From Aliiroseovarius lamellibrachiae (GTDB lineage Bacteria; Pseudomonadota; Alphaproteobacteria; Rhodobacterales; Rhodobacteraceae): DNA of 64,000 bases. The position numbers and the translations under genes were made by a program. The stretch is from NCBI RefSeq assembly GCF_018599245.1, contig NZ_JAHEVJ010000008.1, positions 62,001 through 126,000 of the forward strand, written 5' to 3'. Below, piece by piece: positions 55,074 through 63,647 of the stretch. Numbering within the stretch: position 1 is the stretch's first letter; each line of letters opens with the position of its first letter. The notes beneath the pieces are model-generated. The model was given only the letters and a program-made list of their open reading frames with translations. It did not search any database and was not told the origin of the DNA.

Positions 55074-55131
55074 GTGGACATTTGCCCGCAGCGTTCCTAC
55101 ATTTAAGTCAGGACACGTAAAGGAGGATCCC

Positions 55132-55410
55132 ATGGCTTTGCCCCTTGCCCCCATCGCCGCTGTTGCCCTGCGCTATGGCACTGTGGCTATGGCCACCTAT
55201 GCCCTTGCACGCACAGTCGAAAAAGGCCGTCGGGACCAACGGGTTGAGGATGCTTTGGACGATATTGACGAAGGTATCACCACCCGTCGTGACCCGGAAC
55301 AAGTCAACGCCACCGCGCGCATCATTCGCACCATCCGGTTGGGAAATACCGGCCCTGGCGTGGAAATTGACCTGACCAGCCTGACCCGAATTCGCTTTCG
55401 AAAACTGTAA
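55132..55410 (+). CDS. small hypothetical protein with hydrophobic N-terminus
   Basis: A 92-residue protein. The first 27 residues (MALPLAPIAAVALRYGTVAM and on) are hydrophobic, followed by a charged stretch with VEKGRRDQRVEDALDDIDEG and a C-terminal beta-like end. I know no function. A good ribosome binding site (AAGGAGGATCCC) supports it. Its last codons overlap the first unit of a palindromic repeat array. Confidence 0.7.
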   Translation: MALPLAPIAAVALRYGTVAMATYALARTVEKGRRDQRVEDALDDIDEGITTRRDPEQVNATARIIRTIRLGNTGPGVEIDLTSLTRIRFRKL

Positions 55411-55529
55411 ACACTTTACAGTTTCAAATCCGCAAACTTTAAACTGTTTAAAGGTCTGAATCCGGAAACTTTAAACTGTTTAAAGGCCCAAAACGCAAAA
55501 CTTTAAAGTTTTTACAGACCGGACATACC
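55402..55529. repeat. four-unit AT-rich palindromic array with exact 32-bp period
   Basis: Units begin at 55402, 55434, 55466 and 55498, each opening with AAACT. Unit 1 is AAACTGTAAA-CAC-TTTACAGTTT. Units 2 and 3 share CTTTAAACTGTTTAAAG. Unit 4 is AAAACTTTAAAGTTTT. Tails carry GC-rich variants such as AATCCGC/AATCCGG. The array runs from the end of the upstream gene to the base before the next ATG. The 32-bp spacing places all palindromes on one face of the helix, pointing to a DNA-binding array; an mRNA structure is the alternative. Confidence 0.8.
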
Positions 55530-56129
55530 ATGAAACTGATCTCTTCCCCCGCATCGCCTTTTGCGCGCAAAGTCAAAATCCAATTGCTGGAAACCGGCCA
55601 AGAGGATGTGGCGATCGACGAGGTGATGTCGACGCCAACCGCGCCCAATCCAGAGCTGACGGCGGCCAATCCGATGTCGAAAATTCCCGCCCTCATCCGG
55701 CCTGATGGTTGCACGCTTTATGACAGCCGGGTGATCACGCGGTTTCTGGACGCGCGCTCGGGTGCTGACATGTACCCGGACAGTCGCATTTGGGAAGTGC
55801 TGACGCTGGAGGCGACGGGCGATGCGATCATGGATGCGGGCGTGCTGATGGTTTATGAGAATCGCTGCCGACCTGAGGATATGCAATTTGGCGGCTGGAT
55901 GGACGCACAATGGGGCAAGATCGAAGGCGCGCTGGACGCGCTGAACACCCGTTGGATGAGCCACCTTGCCGGGCCTTTGGATATGGGGCAGATCGCCGTG
56001 GGCTGCGCGCTTGGATACCTCGATTTCCGCCATGACGACCGCGGCTGGCGCGTGGGGCGCGATGCGCTGGACGATTGGTTCGCGGTGTTTTCACAGCGTG
56101 AGAGTTTTGTGGCGACGAAGCCGGGGTGA
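55530..56129 (+). CDS. glutathione S-transferase family protein
   Basis: A 199-residue GST-fold protein. The thioredoxin domain has LISSPASPFARKVKIQLLET with a serine in the usual activating position, NPMSKIPALIRPDG and LYDSRVITRFLDA. The C-terminal domain is helical, with MGQIAVGCALGYLDFR. Class and substrate are unclear. The 32-bp palindromic array ends exactly at its start codon, so its expression may depend on that array; no conventional Shine-Dalgarno is obvious. Confidence 0.85.
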   Translation: MKLISSPASPFARKVKIQLLETGQEDVAIDEVMSTPTAPNPELTAANPMSKIPALIRPDGCTLYDSRVITRFLDARSGADMYPDSRIWEVLTLEATGDAIMDAGVLMVYENRCRPEDMQFGGWMDAQWGKIEGALDALNTRWMSHLAGPLDMGQIAVGCALGYLDFRHDDRGWRVGRDALDDWFAVFSQRESFVATKPG

Positions 56130-56185
56130 GGGGGACGTTCTTATAGTTCATAAATCTCGAATAAATTTTCTCTAGCAACGAAATA

Positions 56186-56214
56186 TTGACACGTACATTC
56201 ATTGTACGTACATT
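56186..56214 (+). promoter_or_regulatory. promoter and operator of the TacAT-type module
   Basis: TTGACA at 56186 and TACATT at 56209 are separated by 17 bp. The spacer is filled by the palindrome ACGTACA-TTCAT-TGTACGT (56191-56209). Binding there would block RNA polymerase, the standard way antitoxins autoregulate. Confidence 0.7.
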
Positions 56215-56237
56215 TATCCATGGAGTGGAGAGAGAAG

Positions 56238-56546
56238 ATGATACAAATCGCAGATTATACTGCGTCTTTGCGCGAGAGTAAGAGTGTGCGCAAAGACCTA
56301 AGAATGAAGCCTTCCGTAGTCGCAGCCATTGAACGCGCTTCAACCTGTGTCGGAATGGATACAAGCACCTTTATTGCATCCGCAGCTTATGATGCGGCTC
56401 AAAAAGTTGAGAAGGCACAATTTCGAACCTCTTTGAGCGACGAAGACTTCGATACATTTGCGAGTGCCGTCGATCGGCCTGGTCGCCGAAATGAGGCATT
56501 AGGGCATTTACTTAAGTTACGGAGCGAGCTCCTTACAGATGACTGA
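56238..56546 (+). CDS. TacA-like (DUF1778) antitoxin
   Basis: A 102-residue antitoxin. The ribbon-helix-helix part includes RKDLRMKPSVVAAIERASTC and GMDTSTFIASAAYDAA. The C-terminal region (FDTFASAVDRPG) is the usual toxin-neutralising segment. The ATG giving MIQIADYT follows GGAGAGAGAAG; upstream ATGs at 56202 and 56220 fall close to or inside the promoter. It overlaps the toxin gene by eight bases. Its DNA is visibly more AT-rich than its neighbours. Confidence 0.85.
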   Translation: MIQIADYTASLRESKSVRKDLRMKPSVVAAIERASTCVGMDTSTFIASAAYDAAQKVEKAQFRTSLSDEDFDTFASAVDRPGRRNEALGHLLKLRSELLTDD

Positions 56547-57069
56547 GACAAAGTATGTAGTGCAAAAATTTGAAAAAGCCCTGCATGATCGCGGGGCTTT
56601 TTCTTGTGGCATCCCAGAAATGGACAAATGGTTTAAGACCTCGATCTCCCAACAAATAAAGGACTATAGGGTTCGAGTATGGTGCGCAGTCGACACGGAA
56701 AAAAAAGTCGTGGGCTTCTATGCTTTGAATGCACACGCCATTGAACCTAGCGAAGCTACCGCACTAGCCAAAAAAAGTGACCGAAACCCAATACCAGTTA
56801 TTTACCTAGTAGCAATTGCAACCGACGTAACCGCTCGGGGTGCAAATCTTGGGAGTGCTCTTATGGGACATGCTCTCGAAAAGGCGCTGAGTATATCGAA
56901 AGAGCTGGGAACTGCAGCAGTAGTTCTTGATGTTTTGGAAGATGAAAACTTTCAAAGGCGCAAAGATTTTTACGAGAGGTTGGGCTTTGCAAAAATCGAC
57001 CCAGAGAACGAAAAACGCTTCTTCTTATCAATGAAAGACATTGCAGCAGAGTTTGTGGCCACCGCGTGA
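56539..57069 (+). CDS. GNAT-family acetyltransferase toxin (TacT-like)
   Basis: A 176-residue GNAT protein. The acetyl-CoA-binding motif is ATDVTARGANLGSALMGHAL. RKDFYERLGFAKID includes the catalytic tyrosine region. Known TacT/AtaT toxins acetylate the amino acid on charged tRNAs and stop translation. GAFSCGIPEMDKWF near the N-terminus is a common start of this toxin group. Overlap with a DUF1778 antitoxin makes the pair diagnostic for a type II module. Confidence 0.87.
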   Translation: MTETKYVVQKFEKALHDRGAFSCGIPEMDKWFKTSISQQIKDYRVRVWCAVDTEKKVVGFYALNAHAIEPSEATALAKKSDRNPIPVIYLVAIATDVTARGANLGSALMGHALEKALSISKELGTAAVVLDVLEDENFQRRKDFYERLGFAKIDPENEKRFFLSMKDIAAEFVATA

Positions 57070-57397
57070 ACTTGCGCTCCACCGAACCAAGTGTATCCCA
57101 GCGTGACCGATCGCCGCGCGCGCGTGACTTGAGCAATGTCATGACACCCGGCGCAAATATCGGCAGAATCACCCGAAAATCAGGGAAAAACCCACGCATC
57201 ATTCAGACTGTCAGCGCCATCAACCGGGGGCATTAGTGTATTTTCTGCACATCAACCGGTTGAAAAGCCGCCCCTGCGCCCTAATGACGTCTGGACTGGG
57301 GCGCGATCCTTGGCTAAACAGCCGCGAAGCGGGCCGCATTTATGCGGTCTCAAGTCGTGTTGGTCGCCTTAAGCGGCCCAGCTAAGGAGATGCTCAC
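57070..57397. other. intergenic region upstream of petA
   Basis: About 330 bp between the toxin gene and petA. I see no gene. It includes a CG-rich stretch and, just before petA, AAGGAGATGCTCAC as the ribosome binding site. The petABC promoter should lie here, but I cannot pick it. Confidence 0.5.
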
Positions 57398-57961
57398 GTG
57401 TCACACGCCGACGACCATAAAGGAACCCGCCGGGATTTCCTTTATTATGCAACAGGTGGCGCCGCAGCCGTTACGACCGGTGTAGCGGTTTGGCCCCTCG
57501 TCAACCAAATGAACCCTTCTGCCGATGTGCGGGCGCAAAGCTCGATCCGCGTTGATGTCGCTGACATCGTTGTGGGCAGCCAGATCACTGTGAAGTGGCT
57601 GGGCAAGCCGGTGTTTATTCGCCGCCGCACGGAAGAAGAGATTGCACAGGCGCGCGCCGACAATGACGCCGCGCTGGTGGATCATCTGGCCCGCAACGAC
57701 AACCTCGATGCGACGTTGTCAGCGGATGACCAGAACCGCGCGATGGATGACACCGGCGAATGGCTGGTGATGATGGGTGTGTGTACGCACCTTGGCTGTG
57801 TGCCATTGGGCGACGGGTCGGGTGATTTTGGTGGCTGGTACTGTCCCTGCCACGGGTCACATTACGACACATCTGGCCGGATTCGCAAAGGTCCGGCACC
57901 ACGGAACCTTCCGGTTCCGGTTGCAGAATTTGTCGACGAAACAACGATCAAACTCGGATAA
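57398..57961 (+). CDS. petA: ubiquinol-cytochrome c reductase iron-sulfur subunit (Rieske protein)
   Basis: 2Fe-2S subunit of the bc1 complex, 187 residues. The GTG start follows AAGGAG. The N-terminus carries a twin-arginine-like [11 protein letters not shown] and one membrane anchor. Cluster ligands lie in [10 protein letters not shown] and CPCHGSHYD. It is the first gene of petABC; petB follows after eleven bases. Confidence 0.96.
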   Translation: MSHADDHKGTRRDFLYYATGGAAAVTTGVAVWPLVNQMNPSADVRAQSSIRVDVADIVVGSQITVKWLGKPVFIRRRTEEEIAQARADNDAALVDHLARNDNLDATLSADDQNRAMDDTGEWLVMMGVCTHLGCVPLGDGSGDFGGWYCPCHGSHYDTSGRIRKGPAPRNLPVPVAEFVDETTIKLG

Positions 57962-57972
57962 GGGAGGCGTAA

Positions 57973-59286
57973 ATGTCTGGAATTCCGCACGATCACTACG
58001 AACCCAGCTCGGGTTTCGGTAAGTGGATGCACAAGCGCCTGCCTGTTATTGGTCTGGCCTATGACACCTTGATGGTGCCCACCCCCAAGAACCTGAACTG
58101 GTGGTGGATCTGGGGCATCGTTTTGGCGTTCTGCCTGGCGTTGCAAATTGTCACCGGTATCATTCTGGCGATGCATTATACCCCGCATGTTGATATGGCG
58201 TTCGCGTCGGTTGAACATATTATGCGTGACGTGAATGGCGGCCCTATGCTGCGTTATGTTCATGCCAACGGCGCATCAATGTTCTTTGTGGCAGTGTATG
58301 TTCACATCTTCCGCGGGTTGTTTTACGGGTCATACAAGGCGCCGCGCGAAGTCACATGGATCATCGGTATGCTGATCTATCTGATGATGATGGGCACAGG
58401 CTTTATGGGTTATGTTTTGCCTTGGGGTCAGATGTCATTCTGGGGGGCCACCGTTATTACCGGCCTGTTCGGGGCGATCCCATTGATTGGTGAGCCGATC
58501 CAAACGCTGCTTTTGGGCGGACCAGCTGTGGACAATGCCACGCTGAACCGTTTCTTCTCGTTGCACTATCTTCTGCCCTTCGTGATTGCCGCTCTTGTGG
58601 CGCTGCACATCTGGGCGTTCCACCACACGGGCAACAACAACCCAACTGGTGTAGAAGTGCGTCGCGGGTCGAAAGAAGAAGCCGAGAAAGACACCCTGCC
58701 GTTCTGGCCATACTTCGTGATCAAAGATCTCGTGGGCCTGGGCATGGTTCTGATCGCGTTCTTCGCCATCGTTGGCTTTATGCCGAACTTCCTTGGCCAT
58801 CCCGACAACTATATCGAAGCGAACCCGCTGGCGACCCCGGCACACATCGTTCCTGAATGGTACTTCTTGCCGTTCTACGCGATCTTGCGGGCGTTCACAG
58901 CCGATGTTTGGGCGGTGCAATTTGCCTCCTTCATCACCGGTGGCATCGTCGACGCCAAATTCTTTGGTGTGCTTGCGATGTTCGGCGCGATTGCCGTGAT
59001 GGCACTGGCCCCCTGGACCGACACCTCGTCTGTTCGTTCGGGTGCCTACCGCCCCGCCTTCAAATGGTGGTTCCGTCTGCTTCTGATCGACTTTGTCGTT
59101 CTGATGTGGGTCGGGGCCCGTGACACGAATTTCCCGCATGACTGGATTTCGCTGATCGGCGCCACCTATTGGTTCGCATACTTCCTCGTTGTCCTGCCGC
59201 TTTTGGGTCTGTTTGAGAAACCCCAAACGCCGCCGGCCTCTATCGAAGAAGATTTCAAAGCCCACTATCCCGGCGCAGCCGAGTGA
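57973..59286 (+). CDS. petB: cytochrome b subunit of the bc1 complex
   Basis: Membrane subunit with the quinol oxidation and reduction sites, 437 residues and eight expected helices. Heme-ligating histidines occur in [19 protein letters not shown] and [20 protein letters not shown]. The Qo-site PEWY motif is in [14 protein letters not shown]. It ends with a soluble tail ([15 protein letters not shown]). Confidence 0.97.
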   Translation: MSGIPHDHYEPSSGFGKWMHKRLPVIGLAYDTLMVPTPKNLNWWWIWGIVLAFCLALQIVTGIILAMHYTPHVDMAFASVEHIMRDVNGGPMLRYVHANGASMFFVAVYVHIFRGLFYGSYKAPREVTWIIGMLIYLMMMGTGFMGYVLPWGQMSFWGATVITGLFGAIPLIGEPIQTLLLGGPAVDNATLNRFFSLHYLLPFVIAALVALHIWAFHHTGNNNPTGVEVRRGSKEEAEKDTLPFWPYFVIKDLVGLGMVLIAFFAIVGFMPNFLGHPDNYIEANPLATPAHIVPEWYFLPFYAILRAFTADVWAVQFASFITGGIVDAKFFGVLAMFGAIAVMALAPWTDTSSVRSGAYRPAFKWWFRLLLIDFVVLMWVGARDTNFPHDWISLIGATYWFAYFLVVLPLLGLFEKPQTPPASIEEDFKAHYPGAAE

Positions 59287-59300
59287 GAGGATCTAGCAAA

Positions 59301-60107
59301 ATGATCAAGAAACTCACAGCAACCGCCCTTTTGGCTCCTGTCCTGGCATTTGGCCTGACCGCTGGTGCGGCCCAGGCTTCGGGCAGCGAAGGTCACATCG
59401 AAGACATCGCGTTTTCGTTTGAGGGTCCCTTTGGCACCTACGACAAAGAACAGCTTCGTCGTGGCCTGAAGGTCTATACCGAAGTCTGTTCCGCCTGCCA
59501 TGGCCTGCGTTACGTGCCTCTGCGGACCCTGTCCGACGCTGGTGGACCTGAATACACCGAAGATGAGGTCCGCGCCTATGCGGCCGAAAACTTCTCCGTG
59601 TATGACGAAGAGTTGGAAGATGACCGCCCCGCGCGTCCGTCAGACCATTTCCCGCATATCACATCTGCGGGCGCACCAGACCTTAGCCTGATGGCCAAGG
59701 CGCGTGCGGGTTTTCATGGCCCCGCTGGTACCGGTCTGAACCAATTGTTCCGTGGCATCGGTGGCGCCGAATATATCGCCAACTTCCTGACCGGGTTCAC
59801 CGGTGAGGAAAGCGAAGTGGCTGGCAACATCCTGAACGAAAACCACGTCTTTCCCGGCGGCTGGACCAAAATGACCCCCCAGCTTGAGGATGGCACGGTT
59901 GAATTCGATGACGGGCACGCCAACGACGCCCACCATCTTGCAGAAGACGTGGCCGCATTCCTGATGTGGACCGCGGAACCGAAGATGATGGCGCGTCAGC
60001 AAACCGGCTTTGTCGCCGTGCTGCTGCTGGTTGTCCTGACCTCGCTTCTGTATCTGACCAACAAAAAACTCTGGGCCCCACATAAGGGCAAGAAAACCGA
60101 GCTGTAA
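59301..60107 (+). CDS. petC: cytochrome c1
   Basis: Heme c subunit of the bc1 complex, 268 residues. A signal peptide ([20 protein letters not shown]) ends near AQA. The heme attachment motif is CSACH, followed by [25 protein letters not shown] probably contains the axial methionine. A C-terminal transmembrane anchor ([16 protein letters not shown]) is present. A GTG six codons upstream at 59283 is rejected in favour of the ATG at the signal peptide. Confidence 0.95.
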   Translation: MIKKLTATALLAPVLAFGLTAGAAQASGSEGHIEDIAFSFEGPFGTYDKEQLRRGLKVYTEVCSACHGLRYVPLRTLSDAGGPEYTEDEVRAYAAENFSVYDEELEDDRPARPSDHFPHITSAGAPDLSLMAKARAGFHGPAGTGLNQLFRGIGGAEYIANFLTGFTGEESEVAGNILNENHVFPGGWTKMTPQLEDGTVEFDDGHANDAHHLAEDVAAFLMWTAEPKMMARQQTGFVAVLLLVVLTSLLYLTNKKLWAPHKGKKTEL

Positions 60108-60129
60108 GCCGGTTTCATCAGATGAGAGA

Positions 60130-60155
60130 AGGGCGCCTGAAAGGGCGCCCTTTTT
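60130..60155 (+). terminator. rho-independent terminator of petABC
   Basis: AGGGCGCC and GGCGCCCT form a perfect 8-bp stem with a 6-base loop, followed by TTTTG. It is 22 bp after the petC stop. Confidence 0.85.
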
Positions 60156-60251
60156 GTTTGGGGCGCCACCCATGTTTGATCACGCGTTGTTCCATTGCAC
60201 AAAACAGGGTTTGAACGTGAATACATTTCGGGGTTTCTCGCCCTAAAGCGT

Positions 60252-60286
60252 CCCGCCTTTAACCTGAGGCAGGTCAAAAAGGCGGG
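60252..60286. other. strong hairpin, first of two, in the petC-trmL gap
   Basis: CCCGCCTTT and AAAGGCGGG form a 9-bp stem, with an inner ACCT/AGGT stem. It lies beyond the petABC terminator in a region without a gene, so it is not explained by either neighbour. Confidence 0.5.
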
Positions 60287-60290
60287 GCGC

Positions 60291-60323
60291 GGCGGAACCT
60301 CTCGATGTTGTGGGTGTTCCGCC
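60291..60323. other. strong hairpin, second of two, in the petC-trmL gap
   Basis: GGCGGAAC and GTTCCGCC form an 8-bp stem around a 17-base loop. It begins four bases after the first hairpin. The remainder of the gap (60324-60470) holds nothing I recognise. Confidence 0.5.
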
Positions 60324-60470
60324 AGAAGTGCGCATGTCTGAGATGTTTTTTGTGAACGGCTATCTTTCTGTCCTGACAGAGACTCCAATGGTCACAAAAG
60401 GCTTGACGAAGCTACCGGAAAACACAGCTCTCTCTTGCGAACATTCCGAGGGATGGCAGAGAAAGGACCC

Positions 60471-60956
60471 TCAGCCCCCCAACTTCCCCCGCATCGCTTG
60501 ATACACCACCGCCGTGGCGACATTGGCGAGGTTTAAGGATCGCACCTTGGGGCTAAGCATCGGCAGGTTAAAGGTGCGGTCTTCCATACCGTCCAAAACC
60601 TCAGCCGGAAGACCAGCGCTTTCGCAGCCAAACACCAGATAGCTGTCCTCGGGATAGGCCGGGGCATACAGCGTCTCGGCGCCATGCTCTTCAAAGAAAT
60701 GCAGCTTGTCGCGCGTGGGCTTACGCGCGGTCAGAAAATCCTGCCAACTGTCATATTCACACAGATTAACGTGCTTCCAATAATCGGTCCCCGCGCGGCG
60801 CACCGCCTTTTCATCCAGGGAAAACCCGTATGGCTTGATCAGGATCAGCTCGAGGTTCAGCGCCACACAGGTCCGCCCAATCGCGCCAGTGTTATAGGGG
60901 ATTTCCGGGGTCACCAGAACCATTTTCAAGCACGGTTCAATCATGGGATCAGACAT
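60471..60956 (-). CDS. trmL: tRNA (cytidine/uridine-34 2'-O)-methyltransferase TrmL
   Basis: SPOUT methyltransferase modifying the wobble base of tRNA-Leu, 161 residues. VLVTPEIPYNTGAIGRTCVA, YLVFGCESAGLPAEVL and the knot-forming RSLNLANVATAVVYQAMRG are diagnostic. An ATG four codons in (MIEPCLKMVLV) may be the true start. It lies downstream of two very small genes on the same strand. Confidence 0.93.
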   Translation of the reverse strand: MSDPMIEPCLKMVLVTPEIPYNTGAIGRTCVALNLELILIKPYGFSLDEKAVRRAGTDYWKHVNLCEYDSWQDFLTARKPTRDKLHFFEEHGAETLYAPAYPEDSYLVFGCESAGLPAEVLDGMEDRTFNLPMLSPKVRSLNLANVATAVVYQAMRGKLGG

Positions 60957-60990
60957 GGGATGTGGCCTTTTTACAGTGTGTCACATCCTG

Positions 60991-61134
60991 TTAGCCCAAC
61001 TCCACATCGCCGAACAGCACCAAGTTTGTCCCCTGCGGCTGATCACAGAGCAGGGCGAGGCGGGCAAAAGGCCCATAGGCCCATAGGCCCATGATGGGCC
61101 GTGCCCTCGCATCCAACGTGCCACGCGCAATCAC
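60991..61134 (-). CDS. possible 47-residue protein coupled to the upstream small gene
   Basis: A GTG overlaps the TGA of the 58-residue gene (GTGA). The frame runs through MGLWAYGPFARLALLCDQPQ and ends FGDVELG. It contains three tandem 8-bp units (GGCCCATA on the plus strand). The coupling and non-random composition suggest coding, or the decayed end of a gene. No family recognised. Confidence 0.3.
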   Translation of the reverse strand: MIARGTLDARARPIMGLWAYGPFARLALLCDQPQGTNLVLFGDVELG

Positions 61135-61307
61135 TTCTTGTCGCGCGCGGCTTTTTCTTCTTTGGTCAAATTGGCGTTCCAGACATTGTTGCTCAGACCC
61201 AGTTCAGGCGGGTTGGGCTTTGTCTTGCCTTTGGTGATCTTGCCGCCCTTGTTCAGATACTCCTGAATAAGCGCGTCATCGGTGTTTTCTTTGGGCACAT
61301 GTTTCAT
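61131..61307 (-). CDS. small hypothetical basic protein
   Basis: A 58-residue lysine-rich protein: MKHVPKENTDDALIQEYLNK at the start, then GGKITKGKTKPNPPELG, and NVWNANLTKEEKAARDKK at the end. Codon use and composition look genuine. I cannot assign a function. The ribosome binding site is weak. Confidence 0.6.
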   Translation of the reverse strand: MKHVPKENTDDALIQEYLNKGGKITKGKTKPNPPELGLSNNVWNANLTKEEKAARDKK

Positions 61308-61365
61308 GGGAAAAGCCTAGCGGGTGGGGGAGATTGGGGCAATAGGATCCTGTGGCGCTGCGCTG

Positions 61366-62070
61366 TTACGTCCGTGGGTGATCGCCCAAATAGTCGCGTA
61401 ACACCTCTGGCGGGTTGGTGAAAATCTCTGCCGTCTCCACCGGGGCTTCGGCGCGCCCATCTGCGACCAACACCACTTGATCACAGATCAACTTGGCATC
61501 TTCCGGCGCGTGGCTGACCATCAACAGCGTGGCTTGGGTTTCGTCCAACAGCTCCGCCACAAGGGCCAGCATTTCCGATTTCAACGCCGGGCCAAGCGCG
61601 CCAAAGGGTTCGTCCAGCAAAAGCAGTGGCCGGTCGCGCAAAAGCACTCGCGCCAGCGCCACACGGGCCATTTGCCCGCCGGACAATTGCGCCGGTTTGC
61701 GTGGGGCTAGACCCGACAGGCCAACCCGGTCCAACGCCCCTTTGACACGGACCTGTTCCCGATCGGACAGTTTCAAATCCGCCCGCAGGCCCAGCCCGAC
61801 ATTCTGTGCAACCGTCATGTGCGGAAAGAGGTTATTGTCCTGAAACACCATACTAATGGGCCGTGCGGCAGGCGCGCGCGCCATCCCCTGCCCGTCCCAA
61901 AGAATGCGCCCAGAGGTGAGCGCTTGAAACCCGGCGATCGCCGCCAACAATGTGGATTTCCCCGCCCCTGACGGACCAAGCACCGCCACCCGCGCGCCCT
62001 GTGGCACGCTTAGGTCAGCGGTCAATTGGAAATCTCCCAGATCAATAAAGCCCTGCTCAATGGTCAGCAT
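61366..62070 (-). CDS. thiQ: thiamine ABC transporter ATP-binding protein
   Basis: ATPase of the thiamine/thiamine-phosphate importer, 234 residues. Walker A is LGPSGAGKSTLLAAIAGF, the signature LSGGQMARVALARVL and Walker B LLLLDEPFGAL. QDNNLFPHMTVAQNVGLGL is typical of the ThiQ/PotA group. The start overlaps thiP by 14 bp. Last gene of thiB-thiP-thiQ. Confidence 0.92.
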   Translation of the reverse strand: MLTIEQGFIDLGDFQLTADLSVPQGARVAVLGPSGAGKSTLLAAIAGFQALTSGRILWDGQGMARAPAARPISMVFQDNNLFPHMTVAQNVGLGLRADLKLSDREQVRVKGALDRVGLSGLAPRKPAQLSGGQMARVALARVLLRDRPLLLLDEPFGALGPALKSEMLALVAELLDETQATLLMVSHAPEDAKLICDQVVLVADGRAEAPVETAEIFTNPPEVLRDYLGDHPRT

Positions 62071-63625
62071 TCACACGCCCCCCTCGGTCAAATATCCAGA
62101 AAAGGGCAAGCGATAGCCCCATCAAAAGCACGGCGGCCCCGGCGGCATCCTCCATCCGGTAGGCCCCCATCAGACGGTAAAGTTGCAAGGGCAAAGTGGC
62201 GGCGTCACCATCGGCAAACATCGTAATCACCCCAAGGTCGCCCATCGAGAGTGCGGCGGCAAGACCCAGTGAAAACCCGATCGGACGGCGCAAACGTGGC
62301 ACCCACAACAGGCGCAGGCGCGCCATGCCGGTCAGCCCCAGCCCATCGGCAAGCGGGCCGTAATCCCGCTCGACCCCAGCCAGCGCAGGCACAAGGATGC
62401 GCAGCGCAAAAGGCAAGCTCATCGCCGCATTCACAAGGCCGGTAACAGGCAACGCCAATTTCGACGGCGACATAATGGGAAAGATCACAATGAACAGCCC
62501 CGTGCCGATCACCAAGGGCGAGGCGGCGATGGTCAGATAACCGATACCCTCCACCCATTTTGACCGCCTCCGCACCGCAAGGGCCGCGATCGGCAGGGTC
62601 AGGATCAGCGTAAATATCGCCGAGCCAAGCGCCACGGTGACAGAGCGCGCGGCGGCAGTCCAGACGCTTCCCGGCAGGCTCATAAGGCTCGGCAAACCCT
62701 TCACAAAGATCATCGCAAGCGGCAGGATCAGGAAACCGGCGGCAAGGCTGATGACAAGCCCGTCAAAGCCGCGCTGAACCGGTGTGCTGTCCCAGCGCAT
62801 CACCGCCCGATCCAGCCCCGCCCCCGTGTCATGCGGGATCGCCACGCGAAACGCGATCAACGCCGCAGCGCCCCCCATGGCAAATTGCACGAGGGCGAGC
62901 ATGGCGGCACGGCCAAGGTCAAAATCAAAGCGGAACGCTTCATAAATCGCCAGTTCCACCGTGGTCGCGCGCGGCCCGCCACCAAGGGCCAGAGCGACCG
63001 CAAAAGAGGTCAGGCAAATCAGGAAAATGACCAGAAACGCGCCGGGCAGCACCTCGCGCAGCATCGGGCGTTCCAACGTGCGGGCAATATCGCGGGGCGT
63101 CATGCCAAGGGACGCGGCAAGGCGAAAACGCTCCGCCGGGATCATAAGCCAACCCTGCAGGATCAGCCGGGTGGCCAGCGGCAGATTGAAAAACACATGG
63201 GCCAAAAGCACGCCGTGATAGCCATAGATCGAGATCGGCTCATACCCGAAAAATCCCAGCGCTTGTGACACAATTCCGCGTCCACCAAACACCGAAATCA
63301 GCCCAAAGATCGCAATGATCACCGGCAGAATAAACGGCGCGCCCAACAGGGTGATCAGTGCCGCACGACCCCGGAACTGACGACGAGACAGCGCACGCGC
63401 AACCGGGATGGCAAAAAGGGTCGAAAGCGCGGCCGAGGCCAGCGCCTGCCACAGGGTAAACCGGATCGCGGCAAAATCATGCGGACCAAGCGACAAAAAG
63501 GCAAACACGCCGCCCGTGGCCTTGGTCATCACCGCGATAAGCGTGCCCAAAGTCAGACATAAAACCACCCCCAGCGCGAGAACGCCAAGGGCGGTGGTGC
63601 GGGTGATCCTCACAAGATCACCCAC
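62057..63625 (-). CDS. thiP: thiamine ABC transporter permease
   Basis: Two-domain permease, 522 residues with about twelve hydrophobic helices. Each half carries an EAA-like loop (for example AASLGMTPRDIARTLERPML and ADGLGLTGMARLRLLWVPRL), the site of contact with ThiQ. The fused double-permease form is usual for ThiP. It is 22 bp after the thiB stop. Confidence 0.92.
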   Translation of the reverse strand: MGDLVRITRTTALGVLALGVVLCLTLGTLIAVMTKATGGVFAFLSLGPHDFAAIRFTLWQALASAALSTLFAIPVARALSRRQFRGRAALITLLGAPFILPVIIAIFGLISVFGGRGIVSQALGFFGYEPISIYGYHGVLLAHVFFNLPLATRLILQGWLMIPAERFRLAASLGMTPRDIARTLERPMLREVLPGAFLVIFLICLTSFAVALALGGGPRATTVELAIYEAFRFDFDLGRAAMLALVQFAMGGAAALIAFRVAIPHDTGAGLDRAVMRWDSTPVQRGFDGLVISLAAGFLILPLAMIFVKGLPSLMSLPGSVWTAAARSVTVALGSAIFTLILTLPIAALAVRRRSKWVEGIGYLTIAASPLVIGTGLFIVIFPIMSPSKLALPVTGLVNAAMSLPFALRILVPALAGVERDYGPLADGLGLTGMARLRLLWVPRLRRPIGFSLGLAAALSMGDLGVITMFADGDAATLPLQLYRLMGAYRMEDAAGAAVLLMGLSLALFWIFDRGGRVNADH

Positions 63626-63647
63626 CGGTTCATCTTATGTCGCGGGA

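Noticed and set aside
55402-55529. CRISPR array
   Set aside because: The 32-bp period recalls a repeat length, but there are no unique spacers between identical repeats. The units themselves are contiguous and divergent, and no cas gene is near.
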